Source: Bacteroidota bacterium
GTDB taxonomy: Bacteria; Bacteroidota; Bacteroidia; Chitinophagales; Chitinophagaceae
Direction: 5' to 3'
DNA length: 64,000 bases
Assembly (NCBI GenBank): GCA_026391455.1
Contig: JAPLEH010000023.1
Span: 62,001-126,000, forward strand
Part shown: piece by piece, positions 19,229 to 28,230 of the stretch
How positions within the stretch are numbered: the first letter of the stretch is position 1
Layout of the letters: each line of letters begins with the position of its first letter
Translations under genes and position numbers: made by a program
The notes under the pieces: model-generated
Seen by the model: the letters and a program-made list of their open reading frames with translations, nothing else
Told to the model about the DNA's origin: nothing
Databases searched by the model: none

Positions 19229-19672
19229 TCATTTCGGCAAATGCGCCACCAGTTCCACTTCCAGCCGGGCATCATGCATATATAAACGGGCTACCTGTAC
19301 CCATGTTGCAGCAGGAAAATCTCCATTATAAAATACTTTCCTTGTTTCATTGTATTTCTTCATCGCCTCCATATCGGTAGTGTATAGATTCTCTTTCACC
19401 ACATGTTGAAAACCCGCACCAAAACTTTTCAATGATTTCTCCAATGCCTTATACACCTGTGTAATACCCTCCGGCGTTACCTCTCTGGCCACCGCACCGG
19501 ATATATACAACACATTGTCCACTTTTACTACCTGTACATACCCAGCCGAAGTATCCTGTTTCAATGCATTCCCCCAATGCCATTTTTCTTTTTTGATATC
19601 ATTTTGCTGGGCATGGAGTGTCATAAAAAAAACCGCCTGAAAAATCAGTAACAGGAAAAATAGTTTACGCAT
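19229..19672 (-). CDS. Exported RidA/YjgF-family protein
   Basis: The protein is 147 aa. A clear signal peptide (MRKLFFLLLIFQAVFF...LHAQ) precedes a RidA/Rid-family trimeric domain: VDNVLYISGAVA near the N terminus, EGITQVYKALEKSLKSFG in the middle, and FPAATWVQVARL...ARLEVELVAHL at the end. Cytosolic RidA deaminates reactive enamine/imine intermediates using a C-terminal Arg. The Arg in VARLYMHDA may correspond, but the exact position needs an alignment. Export of a Rid protein to the periplasm is less usual and argues against the classical role. It lies downstream of korA but is separated from it by a terminator-like hairpin at 19724-19751, so it is probably transcribed independently. Confidence 0.85.
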   Translation of the reverse strand: MRKLFFLLLIFQAVFFMTLHAQQNDIKKEKWHWGNALKQDTSAGYVQVVKVDNVLYISGAVAREVTPEGITQVYKALEKSLKSFGAGFQHVVKENLYTTDMEAMKKYNETRKVFYNGDFPAATWVQVARLYMHDARLEVELVAHLPK

Positions 19673-19714
19673 GGTGATTAATTTTCCTGAAAGTAGAATG
19701 CAACTCCGGTATAA

Positions 19715-19751
19715 AAAACAAAAAATCCACCAGCGGTAGCACTGGTGGATT
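19715..19751 (-). terminator. Intrinsic terminator downstream of korA
   Basis: On the minus strand a 10-bp stem AATCCACCAG / CTGGTGGATT with an 8-nt loop is followed by a T-rich run (TTTTTGTTTTTT). It sits 22 bp past the korA stop and ends that transcript before the RidA gene. Confidence 0.85.
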
Positions 19752-19772
19752 CACTATCGTTTATTGTAATAA

Positions 19773-21629
19773 TCAATTGGCCCTGCCCACCATCTCTTCC
19801 AGCTTCATTACCAATTCGGTTTTGGTAATGGGTACTCCCATGATCTTGTTATATCCTTTGGCATCCACGAGGTACATATCACGGATGATCTTGATGAGCT
19901 GTCCGTTGTTGATCTCCGGAATCAGAATGGTGTCAAAATTCTTCAGTATATCGCCCAGATTTTTGGGGAAGGGTCGGATATATCGCAGATGTGCATGACT
20001 CACAGCATGTCCTTTTGCCTGCAACTCACTCACGGCTGATTTAATGGCCCCATAGGTAGATCCCCAACCCAGCACCAGTATCTTGCCTTTCTCCGGTCCG
20101 CTATCCAGCTTTTGCTCCGGAATATATTCTGCGATCTTGTCCACTTTCTCCTGCCTGATCTTCACCATCAACTGATGATTTTCGGGCTCATAATTCACAT
20201 TACCAGTAATATTCTGTTTTTCCAATCCGCCGATACGGTGCTCCAGTCCTGCGGTACCCGGCACCGCCCAGGGCCTGGCCAGTTTTTCATCGCGCAGGTA
20301 TGGCTGGAATTTTTCCTCCCCATCTCCCAGTTGAGTTTTGAACTTAACAGGTATGGGAGCAAGATCTGCCGATTGGGGATATTTCCAGGGCTCAGCACCA
20401 TTGGCTATATAACCATCGCTCAGAAAAATAACCGGTGTCATATGCTGTACCGCAATACGTACGGCTTCATATACGGACTCAAAACAATCACCCGGAGTGG
20501 ACGCAGAGATTATCGGCATTGGGCATTCTCCGTTCCTGCCGTAATAGGCCTGCATCAGGTCACTCTGTTCGGTTTTAGTTGGCAAGCCGGTAGATGGACC
20601 ACCCCGTTGAATATTGATAATAACCAGTGGTATTTCCAGCATCACGGCCAACCCCATGGCTTCCCCTTTCAAGGCAATGCCCGGGCCGCTGGATGTAGTT
20701 ATACCCAATGCACCACCATAAGCAGCCCCAATGGCGGTTGTAATGGCGGCTATTTCATCTTCAGCCTGAAAGGTGCGAACGCCGAAGTTTTTATATTTAC
20801 TGAGGTCGTGCAGGATATCAGATGCCGGAGTGATGGGATATGAACCAAGGAAAAGAGGCAAACCGCTTTTTTGGGAAGCTGCGATCAGCCCATAGGCCAC
20901 TGCCTGATTTCCCATAATGGACCGGTAGGAGCCGGGCACCATTTTGGCTTTATCTACCGCATAGGTAGTTGTAAAAGTCTCCGTAGTATCGCCATAGTTG
21001 TAACCGGCTTGCAGCACCTTTATATTGCTCTCCAGGATTTCGGGTTTCTTTCCGAATTTTTCTTTCAAAAAACCAATGGTATTGTCCATATCCCGGTTAT
21101 ACATCCAATAAAGAAAGCCCAGCACAAACATATTCTTCGCCCTGTCTTTCTCCTTCATCCCCATGGTGATATCCTTCAATGCCTCCCGGGTCATTTTGGT
21201 CACATCCATTTTGATGACCTCATAATTACCCAGGCTCCCGTTCTCCAATGGATTTTCTCCGTCGGGGTAATTGGCCAGCCGCAGGTTCTTACTGTCAAAC
21301 CCATCGGTATTGGCAATGATCTTACCTCCCTTTTTCAGTGAGGTGAGGTTTACTTTGAGGGCGGCCGCATTCATGGCCACCAGCACATCACAGGCATCTC
21401 CTGGAGTGAACACCCGGTCGGATGAAAAACGCAACTGAAAACCACTCACTCCGGGAAGGGTACCCTGCGGTGCCCTGATCTCGGCCGGAAAATCCGGGAA
21501 TGTAGCCAAATCTATTCCTAAAAGTGCGGTATTGTTAGTAAACTGACTACCGGTCAACTGCATCCCATCTCCACTATCCCCGGCAAATTTGATCACTACA
21601 TCCTGTAGTACTTCTTTTTTTCTGGTCAT
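19773..21629 (-). CDS. korA: 2-oxoacid:acceptor (2-oxoglutarate:ferredoxin) oxidoreductase, fused gamma-alpha subunit
   Basis: The protein is 618 aa. The N-terminal gamma domain (about 1-195) starts DVVIKFAGDSGDGMQLTG, the CoA/acceptor-binding signature of these enzymes. The alpha/PYR domain (from about 230) has GNQAVAYGLIAA, LGSYPITPASDILH, TFQAEDEIAAITTAIGAAYGG and TTSSGPGIALKGEAMGLAVM. A C-terminal transketolase-like domain carries LVLGWGSTYGAI and the 'RYIRPFP' block. With the beta (TPP/Fe-S) subunit it would oxidatively decarboxylate 2-oxoglutarate to succinyl-CoA and reduce ferredoxin. In most Bacteroidota the beta-subunit gene lies immediately downstream. Here a terminator and a RidA gene follow, and no korB-like gene is in the window, so the partner must be encoded elsewhere. 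Substrate choice (2-oxoglutarate or another 2-oxoacid) is inferred from the family. Confidence 0.88.
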   Translation of the reverse strand: MTRKKEVLQDVVIKFAGDSGDGMQLTGSQFTNNTALLGIDLATFPDFPAEIRAPQGTLPGVSGFQLRFSSDRVFTPGDACDVLVAMNAAALKVNLTSLKKGGKIIANTDGFDSKNLRLANYPDGENPLENGSLGNYEVIKMDVTKMTREALKDITMGMKEKDRAKNMFVLGFLYWMYNRDMDNTIGFLKEKFGKKPEILESNIKVLQAGYNYGDTTETFTTTYAVDKAKMVPGSYRSIMGNQAVAYGLIAASQKSGLPLFLGSYPITPASDILHDLSKYKNFGVRTFQAEDEIAAITTAIGAAYGGALGITTSSGPGIALKGEAMGLAVMLEIPLVIINIQRGGPSTGLPTKTEQSDLMQAYYGRNGECPMPIISASTPGDCFESVYEAVRIAVQHMTPVIFLSDGYIANGAEPWKYPQSADLAPIPVKFKTQLGDGEEKFQPYLRDEKLARPWAVPGTAGLEHRIGGLEKQNITGNVNYEPENHQLMVKIRQEKVDKIAEYIPEQKLDSGPEKGKILVLGWGSTYGAIKSAVSELQAKGHAVSHAHLRYIRPFPKNLGDILKNFDTILIPEINNGQLIKIIRDMYLVDAKGYNKIMGVPITKTELVMKLEEMVGRAN

Positions 21630-21758
21630 CAGGTATTAGTTATTTGGCGAATTTAAAACAAGTTCCGTTTGTTTGGTGCAATGATTTTAATCATTTTATT
21701 CCACCCCCTGCTCACAATTATTGACAAAAAAATTTATATTGCTTCAATAATATAAAGT

Positions 21759-23702
21759 ATGAGCCGATCATTCCTGAGCCTCGTCCTCAGCCTCCTGCTG
21801 GTGCCTGTTTTCTGCCTTTCACAAGTATCAGATGATGATGTGTTTGAAGCCAACCGGCTGAAAAAAGTATTCCCGGACGACCGGGTAGCTGCCACCCTGG
21901 TAGAAGAGGATTTTACCTTCGACAAAGGCCGAAGTGATGATAAGTTGCCGGTGGTAACCGCCCTCCGTAATACCGGAATCAACTTTCTGGCACTCCGCGA
22001 ACGGGCCGGTATTCAATATTTTGATTTCTACAACTCCTTTACCCGGATCACCTCCTTCAAGCAGTTGGAAAAAGCGAGGGGTATGTTTGGCGTAAAGAAA
22101 AACTATAACGTAGGGTACGCCATCGACCGTTCAGCCAGTTCCAGCGAGATATTTTCCGACGACAGCCGGGTTAAATATTTCAATATCGGCTTCAGCGGCT
22201 ATGGAGATATCACCCGGGTGGAATCGGAAAAAAAATACCTGGATTGCAAATACCTGACCGCCGTTTATTTTCATAGCTGGTACCCTGCCAAGGAAAAGAT
22301 CATTCGTATCAAAGTACCCGACTGGCTGCAACTGGATATCCGCGAATTCAACTTTGAAGGCTATAAGATCACCAAACAAAAAACACAGGAAAAAAATGCC
22401 ACCGTGTATTCCTTTAAAATGCAGAACCTGGAGGCGATGAAAAATGAAAACCGGGCCATCGGCGCTGCCTACCAATACCCGCATATTGTGTTTGTGGTAA
22501 AGTCGTTCAACTATGATGGCAATACGGAGAAAGGTTTTGGGGATGCCGGCGATCTCTACAACTGGTACAATTACCTCTATAAAAAATGTGTAAACAAACC
22601 CGACGAACTCAAGGCAAAAGTGACCGAGCTTACAAAAGGCAAAGCCACCGATATAGATAAAGTAAAGGCCATTTTCTATTGGGTACAGGATAATATCCGC
22701 TACATCGCTTTTGAGGACGGGCTTGCCGGATTTATTCCTGCCCCGGCCCAGGATGTATTCAAAGCCAAATATGGTGACTGCAAAGGAATGGCAAACCTGC
22801 TCACGGAAATGCTCAAACTGGCGGGCCTCAATGCCTATATGACGTGGATCGGCACCCGGCACATCCCATATGATTATACCCTGCCTTCACTGGCCGTAGA
22901 CAATCACTGCATCAGCACCGTCATGATCGCTGGCAAAGAATATTACCTTGATGGCACGGAAAAATATATCCCCTTCGGAGACTATGCCTGGCGCATACAG
23001 GGAAAGGAAGTACTCATCGGTAAAGGCGATAAATACGAAGTGAAGAAAATCCCAGTTGCGGATAAGGAAACCAATAAAATTCTTACCCAAACCACCTTCC
23101 AGCTAAAGGACAATGTATTGAAAGGGCATGTAAAAGCCACCCTCACCGGCGAACAACGCACCGGTTTTCACCAGTATTATCATGAATTGCCCAATGATGA
23201 TAAAAAGAAAATGATACAGCGTTTCCTCGAATTCGGCAATAAGAACCTGGTGGTATCCAACGTAAAAACATCTGACCTGAACAACCGGGAAATTCCGGTA
23301 GTGGTGGAGGGTGATATCGACCTAACCAATTATGTAATTACAGAAGACAAAGAAATATACCTCGGCATCGACTTCTACCCGGAAGACCTCCGCGGATTAC
23401 AACCGGAGAAGAACCGTCAACAGGATTTTGCACTCAGTTCGAGCTATGTGGCCATCGATGAAACAGAATTGATATTGCCAGCCGGATATAAAGTGGTATC
23501 GGTACCGGCCGCCATCAATGAAAAAGCGACCGACTATGAAGTGGCGGGATCTTATACAATCAAAGATAACAAAGTAACATTCCGCAAAACACTGGCCTTC
23601 GCCAATGGCCGGATTCGTAAGTCGGATTTCGAAAACTGGAAAGAATTTTCTAAAAAGCTGAAAGACTTTAACAGCAACCTGATATTGATCAGAAAACCAT
23701 AA
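21759..23702 (+). CDS. Secreted transglutaminase-like protein with DUF3857-type N-terminal region
   Basis: The protein is 647 aa. A signal peptide ends CLSQ. The N-terminal beta-rich part (about 25-270) fits the DUF3857 pattern usually found before a transglutaminase core. The core shows the papain-like triad: Cys341 in YGDCKGMANLLTEML, His383 in VDNHCIST and Asp398 in YYLDGTEKYI. A C-terminal beta region (about 430-647) ends in a PAGYKVVSVPA motif and FRKTLAFANGRI. The family includes periplasmic cysteine peptidases and peptide-handling proteins; the specific substrate is unknown. A paralogous gene lies at 24846, separated from this one by a GxxExxY gene and a repeat array. The triad is intact, so activity is plausible. 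Confidence 0.85.
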   Translation: MSRSFLSLVLSLLLVPVFCLSQVSDDDVFEANRLKKVFPDDRVAATLVEEDFTFDKGRSDDKLPVVTALRNTGINFLALRERAGIQYFDFYNSFTRITSFKQLEKARGMFGVKKNYNVGYAIDRSASSSEIFSDDSRVKYFNIGFSGYGDITRVESEKKYLDCKYLTAVYFHSWYPAKEKIIRIKVPDWLQLDIREFNFEGYKITKQKTQEKNATVYSFKMQNLEAMKNENRAIGAAYQYPHIVFVVKSFNYDGNTEKGFGDAGDLYNWYNYLYKKCVNKPDELKAKVTELTKGKATDIDKVKAIFYWVQDNIRYIAFEDGLAGFIPAPAQDVFKAKYGDCKGMANLLTEMLKLAGLNAYMTWIGTRHIPYDYTLPSLAVDNHCISTVMIAGKEYYLDGTEKYIPFGDYAWRIQGKEVLIGKGDKYEVKKIPVADKETNKILTQTTFQLKDNVLKGHVKATLTGEQRTGFHQYYHELPNDDKKKMIQRFLEFGNKNLVVSNVKTSDLNNREIPVVVEGDIDLTNYVITEDKEIYLGIDFYPEDLRGLQPEKNRQQDFALSSSYVAIDETELILPAGYKVVSVPAAINEKATDYEVAGSYTIKDNKVTFRKTLAFANGRIRKSDFENWKEFSKKLKDFNSNLILIRKP

Positions 23703-23766
23703 CATTTCCATGGTGAATTGCTTCTGCCAGTAGTAAAAAGAAGCAGTAACAATCAATATCGTACCC

Positions 23767-24150
23767 ATGAATGAAAACGAACTTGCAAAAATTGCAGTAG
23801 ACATTGCATTTAAAATTCATACTGCATTAGGACCGGGAATTCTGGAAAGTGCATATGAAGCCGCCTTTGTATATGAATTAGAAAAAAGAAACGTACCCTA
23901 CACCCGGCAGGAAGGCATCCGGGTTGTTTATGATAATGTTGTACTGGATGTTGGCTTCCGGGCTGACATAATTATAGACAACAAAGTATTAGTGGAGTTG
24001 AAATCGGTGGAACAAATAAATAAAATCCACCATAAAATTACCGTCAATTATATGCGGTTAAAAAAGATTAAACTCGGACTATTGATCAATTTCAATGAAG
24101 TGCTGATAAAAAACGGGATATATAGAAAGATTGATGGGGATTTGACGTAG
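23767..24150 (+). CDS. GxxExxY-family protein (PDDEXK-like fold)
   Basis: The protein is 127 aa, full length for the family. The name-giving motif is present as GPGILESAYEAAF (GxxExxY). The nuclease-like core follows: GFRADIIIDNKVLVELKSVE supplies the Asp and the E-x-K of a PDDEXK active site. The C-terminal helix-strand ends HHKITVNYMRLKKIKLGLLINFNE. Family members are small, often isolated, and of unknown biological role, although the fold suggests DNA binding or cleavage. The gene sits alone between two transglutaminase-like paralogues and is followed directly by a 102-bp tandem repeat array. That position suggests a mobile or repeat-associated cassette, which is inference. Confidence 0.9.
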   Translation: MNENELAKIAVDIAFKIHTALGPGILESAYEAAFVYELEKRNVPYTRQEGIRVVYDNVVLDVGFRADIIIDNKVLVELKSVEQINKIHHKITVNYMRLKKIKLGLLINFNEVLIKNGIYRKIDGDLT

Positions 24151-24191
24151 TTGATTTTAGTTATATGTTAATGAATGTCATTTATAAAAAA

Positions 24192-24797
24192 TGCTCCCAC
24201 AAAGGGCACAAAGAATTTGTATGAATAAAGAAAACTAAATTTTAAAAACGAAATACTTTGTGCTCTCCGGGGGTAAACAGCCAGAGACTCCCACAAAGGA
24301 CACTAAGAATTCATATCAATGAACGAAAACTAAAAATTTAACAACGTAACATTTTGTGCTCTTTGCGGGACAACCAACCAGCATCCAAAAACGCCCGCAA
24401 AAAACACAAAGAATTCAGATCAAAAACGAAAACTAAAAATTTAACAACGTAACACTTTGTGCTCTTTGTGAGACAACCAACCAGCATCCAAAAACGCCCG
24501 CAAAAAACACAAAGAATTCAGATAAAAAACGAAAACTAAAATTTAACAACGTAACACTTTGTGCTCTTTGTGGGACAATCAACCAGCATCCAAAAACGCC
24601 CGCAAAAAACACAAAGAATTCAGATCAAAAACGAAAACTAAAATTTAACAACGTAACACTTTGTGCTCTTTGTGGGACAACCAACCAGCATCCAAAAACG
24701 CCCACAAAAAACACAAAGAATTCAGATCAAAAACGAAAACTAAAATTTAACAACGTAACACTTTGTGCTCTTTGTGGTACAACTAACCAGCAACCAA
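24192..24797. repeat. Tandem array of ~102-bp units with CACAAAG / CTTTGTG ends
   Basis: Five to six direct copies fill the gap between the GxxExxY gene and the next CDS. The marker CACAAAGAATT (or a variant) starts at 24207, 24301, 24405, 24508, 24610 and 24712, giving periods of 94, 104, 103, 102 and 102 bp. The two leftmost copies are diverged and the right ones are nearly identical. Each unit holds CACAAAGAATTCAGAT, ACGAAAACTAAAA, TTTAACAACGTAACACTTTG, GTGCTCTTTGTGGGACAA and CCAGCATCCAAAAACGCCC. The CACAAAG and CTTTGTG parts are mutually complementary, so each unit could fold into a long hairpin. No ORF is supported inside. Confidence 0.95.
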
Positions 24798-24845
24798 AGC
24801 CTCCGAATAGTTCAAAGAAAATTATTTCACTCATACCAGGGATCA

Positions 24846-27002
24846 ATGAATATGAAAAAAATCATACTACTCATCGTTTGCAGTTCCTTTTTCCTCAGCA
24901 TGTCAGCCCAGGATGACGACGACACTTTCTCTCCATCTAAACTGGAGTCCATCGCCAAAAACATGAAACCCGTTTGGGATGATACGGATCCGGATTTTGT
25001 TGTGAATGCCGTTCCCGAAAAATGGAAAGAAGAAAGCGGGGTGATCATTGCCCAAAAAACAAAATTCGCTTTCGACAAAGACGCGAATAAACTCGCCGTG
25101 TACGAGATCACCCGCCGCCGGATCAAACTTAATGACCGGGATGCAGTTAACTCTTACTCTTACTTTTATTTTCGTATCGGGTCATCCAATGACGGAGCTG
25201 GTATTAAAGTCATCAAAGCTAATGGCACTGTGCAGGATGTATCACTCCGCAACGCTGTTTATGTAGAAGACCCATCCGATGTACCCAATACGTTTACCCC
25301 TTATATCGGAAAGGCAAGCACATATTATGATAAAAGCAAAAGCCGCGTAATATTTTACAAACTTGCTGTACCCGACCTCGATCCGGGAGATATTATTGAT
25401 TATTGCACCATTTTTTACGATGACAATACCGTAAAAAAGATGAGCTATATCGAATTTGATCCCATCTATTTTGTTTGTACCCGTGAATATCCTGTACTAA
25501 GCCAAAAGTTTGAAATAGACACCGATAACAATTCGTTTGTCAACTCCAAATCGACCATGGGCGCCCCCGCCTTTAAAGAGACGGGCAACAGTAATGCAGA
25601 ATATGCCTGGGAAGACCGGAACCGGGAAAAACTGAGCGATACCCGTTGGGTGAACAGGCTCGTCGAATTACCCATGCTCAAGTTTCAGATCGTGTTCTCA
25701 CGGAGTGAAAACCGTTCTGATCTTTTTATCGGAGACCGCGGTGAACTGAAACAGAATATCAGCCCGGAGGAGTTAGCAAAGAAAATGAACAACCTCTACA
25801 ACAAACTGGATGGGTCTTACTACTACAGCTTTGCCAAAGCCTACCTCAAACAGATAGGATATGAAGATTTACGTGAAGAAGATTTTATTCAAAAGACTTA
25901 TTATATCCTCCGCCATATTTCATTTTACAGAGCCAATGGATTTTCAAGTGAGCTCTTTGCATCCTGTCTTACCCAATGCCTGGACCTGCGAAAGATCCCT
26001 TATCAGCTGGTAGTCACCAGCCCGTTGAATATCACCAAACCGGAGAATATCATTTTCCGTACCGAGCCGGAGTGGATGGTAAAAGTGAAGGACAAATTCA
26101 TTTTTAACGCCACTATCTTTTCCAATCCCTATGATGTAAAGGAAGAATTTTTGAATACCCCTGCCTTTATTATCTCCCTGGGAAAAAATCCCACTGCTAC
26201 CCCTATCACTATTCCCGGAAGCAAGCCAGATGATAATGTACTCACAAATACAATAACCGCCTCCATAGACACGTCCGGCAGAAACATGCTGGTGATTAAC
26301 CAGGCTGCTGCTACCGGTATGACCAAACAGACCTATAATACCCAGGGCCTGATCTATACGACTGCCCTTGACGACGATCACCGCAGCTATGGCGGAGAAG
26401 ATGATGTAAGAGGCGGATTGAAAGGCACTTCACTCGAAAGCTATGAAGACAGACTCCGCGAACGGAAAAAAGAAGATAAAGTAAGGAAGCTCGAGTATAT
26501 GAAAAAGGAAATGGAAGACGAATATGATAATGTGGCAGCTTATACGGAGTTTACCCTCAACTCTGACGGACGCACCTGGCGCAAGCAGGAACTGAACTAT
26601 ACCAGCAAATTCGAACTGGCCGATATGGTAAAAAAAGCAGGCGACAACCTGCTGGTATCCGTACCCGGACTGATCGGCGACCAGTTGTATATCTCCCAGG
26701 ATGACCGTAAAAGGGAAGTGGATGCCTTTATGAGTTTCCCCCGCAGCTACCGGAATATCATCAACTTTACCATTCCGGAAGGATATAAAGTAGTAGGTAT
26801 TCAGAACCTCAATATGAATGTAGACAATGAAGCAGGCACCTTTGCCGTACAAGCTACCGTGGATGGAAACAAATTGAATATCCTCACCAAAAAGATCTAT
26901 AAACAAATGATCGTGAAAAAAGAGAACTGGAATCAGTTGGTGGAAATGCTGGACGCCGCATTCAATTTTACACAGAAAAAAATATTGCTTAAAAAGATCT
27001 GA
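24846..27002 (+). CDS. Secreted DUF3857-type protein with degenerate transglutaminase-like region
   Basis: Start chosen at ATG 24846 (718 aa; an ATG at 24852 is equally good) because it begins the signal peptide that ends SMSAQ. The longer open frame begins inside the repeat array. The N-terminal beta-rich region (about 30-280; FAFDKDANKLAVYEITRRRIKL, DPGDIIDYCTIFYDD) resembles DUF3857. A helical part follows with SSELFASCLTQCLDLRKIPY, at the place where the catalytic Cys-containing helix lies in the 21759 paralogue (GDCKGMANLLTEML). The GDC context and the later NHC and YYLDG blocks are not conserved, so catalytic activity is doubtful. A charged helical stretch (ERKKEDKVRKLEYMKKEMED) precedes the C-terminal beta domain (IPEGYKVVGIQNLN). 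It is likely periplasmic, probably binding or structural. A strong terminator follows. Confidence 0.78.
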   Translation: MNMKKIILLIVCSSFFLSMSAQDDDDTFSPSKLESIAKNMKPVWDDTDPDFVVNAVPEKWKEESGVIIAQKTKFAFDKDANKLAVYEITRRRIKLNDRDAVNSYSYFYFRIGSSNDGAGIKVIKANGTVQDVSLRNAVYVEDPSDVPNTFTPYIGKASTYYDKSKSRVIFYKLAVPDLDPGDIIDYCTIFYDDNTVKKMSYIEFDPIYFVCTREYPVLSQKFEIDTDNNSFVNSKSTMGAPAFKETGNSNAEYAWEDRNREKLSDTRWVNRLVELPMLKFQIVFSRSENRSDLFIGDRGELKQNISPEELAKKMNNLYNKLDGSYYYSFAKAYLKQIGYEDLREEDFIQKTYYILRHISFYRANGFSSELFASCLTQCLDLRKIPYQLVVTSPLNITKPENIIFRTEPEWMVKVKDKFIFNATIFSNPYDVKEEFLNTPAFIISLGKNPTATPITIPGSKPDDNVLTNTITASIDTSGRNMLVINQAAATGMTKQTYNTQGLIYTTALDDDHRSYGGEDDVRGGLKGTSLESYEDRLRERKKEDKVRKLEYMKKEMEDEYDNVAAYTEFTLNSDGRTWRKQELNYTSKFELADMVKKAGDNLLVSVPGLIGDQLYISQDDRKREVDAFMSFPRSYRNIINFTIPEGYKVVGIQNLNMNVDNEAGTFAVQATVDGNKLNILTKKIYKQMIVKKENWNQLVEMLDAAFNFTQKKILLKKI

Positions 27003-27023
27003 CCGGATCATCAGGGTCATCAC

Positions 27024-27052
27024 AGCCGGCCAGCGAATGGCCGGCTTTTTTT
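27024..27052 (+). terminator. Intrinsic terminator
   Basis: A perfect 9-bp stem AGCCGGCCA / TGGCCGGCT with loop GCGAA is followed by T6. It lies 21 bp after the DUF3857-type gene. Confidence 0.92.
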
Positions 27053-27145
27053 ATACTTTAAACTTTCTTTAACCAGAAGCAATTATGTGCATCCGATTTT
27101 GCTTTCTACATTCACAACGGATTTTAAACCAACCACCCCTTTTTT

Positions 27146-28036
27146 ATGGATACCACCTCCGCCTCCGACGAAGGCGAACCTGCCAACAACAACCACAGCT
27201 ATTTCCGGATTTTAGTTTTTTGTACATGTATTGCTTTTCTTTTTTCATGTAAACAACCGAAAAAAGAATTACCACCTGCTCCGCCACCCGGGCCAGACAC
27301 GCTCGTTATAGAGAAGAAGCCAGCTGCAACAACTGATACAATTGCCAAAAAGCCGATGGGTAAAAAAAAGATCTACCTGACCTTTGATGATGGCCCCAAC
27401 AAAGGCACGCGTAACGTACTGCAGGTATCGAAAGAAGAAAACGTACCCATCAGTTTTTTCATTGTAGGGAAACATGTGTTCGACAGCCCCGAACAAAAAG
27501 CCACCTGGGAATTATTAAAGGCCGACACTTCCATCGTAATGTGCAACCACAGCTATACCCATGCGGGTGGGCAGTATACCCGCTTTTATAGCAACCCCGC
27601 CGGGGTAGTGGCAGATATCCGCTCCTGTCAGGAGAAACTCGCTTTCCCCAATTATGTAGTGCGTATGCCGGGCCGCAACGCCTGGCGTATTGCAGATATC
27701 CGTGTTACGGATATTAAAGAAAGCCGCGCTGCTATCGACTCCGTATACCAGGCTGGTTTTGATGTAATGGGCTGGGATATCGAATGGTCATTCGATCATA
27801 AAACACTGAGTCCGGATACAGCTACCGGAATCCTTTTACGAAGGATTCGGAATATGCTGGACGCAGGTACCACCAAAACCCCCGGACATCTGGTATTGCT
27901 TGCACACGATCAGGCATTTCAGAAAACAAACGACATCAGTATGCTGGTCTCCTTCTTACGGGAATTGAAATCAAATGAAGATTATGAATTCATCCTCGCC
28001 GGAAAATACCCTCGACTGAGAAGAGTACCCGAGTAG
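27146..28036 (+). CDS. Polysaccharide deacetylase (NodB-type) lipoprotein
   Basis: The protein is 296 aa from the only plausible ATG. A 17-residue polar leader precedes a hydrophobic segment and a lipobox (FLFSC), so membrane anchoring as a lipoprotein is likely. A Pro-rich tether follows. The NodB homology domain (about 75-285) shows motif 1 TFDDGP with Asp81/Asp82, motif 2 H-S-Y-T-H with the metal ligands His135 and His139, motif 3 RMPGRNAWR, and a late LLAHDQ histidine. Family members remove acetyl groups from peptidoglycan, chitin oligomers or exopolysaccharide in the periplasm or outside the cell. The substrate here is unknown. The gene stands alone between terminators. The unusual N-terminal leader before the signal sequence could mean an unrecognised downstream start. 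Confidence 0.9.
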   Translation: MDTTSASDEGEPANNNHSYFRILVFCTCIAFLFSCKQPKKELPPAPPPGPDTLVIEKKPAATTDTIAKKPMGKKKIYLTFDDGPNKGTRNVLQVSKEENVPISFFIVGKHVFDSPEQKATWELLKADTSIVMCNHSYTHAGGQYTRFYSNPAGVVADIRSCQEKLAFPNYVVRMPGRNAWRIADIRVTDIKESRAAIDSVYQAGFDVMGWDIEWSFDHKTLSPDTATGILLRRIRNMLDAGTTKTPGHLVLLAHDQAFQKTNDISMLVSFLRELKSNEDYEFILAGKYPRLRRVPE

Positions 28037-28230
28037 TGTCTTGATCACACTATTTTTTTAATCGTGAATTCATAATGGTTTTGTTGCCATTGTTAAGGGT
28101 AACCCTTTATTTCTGAAAAAAAATTACCGCATTTGAAATCCTGTTGCAAAAGCATTTTGGAAAAAAGAAAAATGCGAAATGTTCTTTTTCTAATTTAAAG
28201 TATTGCTTAACCTCAAACCAACAATTAATT

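Noticed and set aside
24181-24800. Regularly spaced ~102-bp repeats considered as a CRISPR array
   Set aside because: The whole unit is repeated with no unique spacers, the period is too long, and no cas gene is nearby.
24765-24845. Upstream extension of the second DUF3857-type protein
   Set aside because: It would be encoded by the repeat array and would put a non-signal segment before a clear signal peptide.
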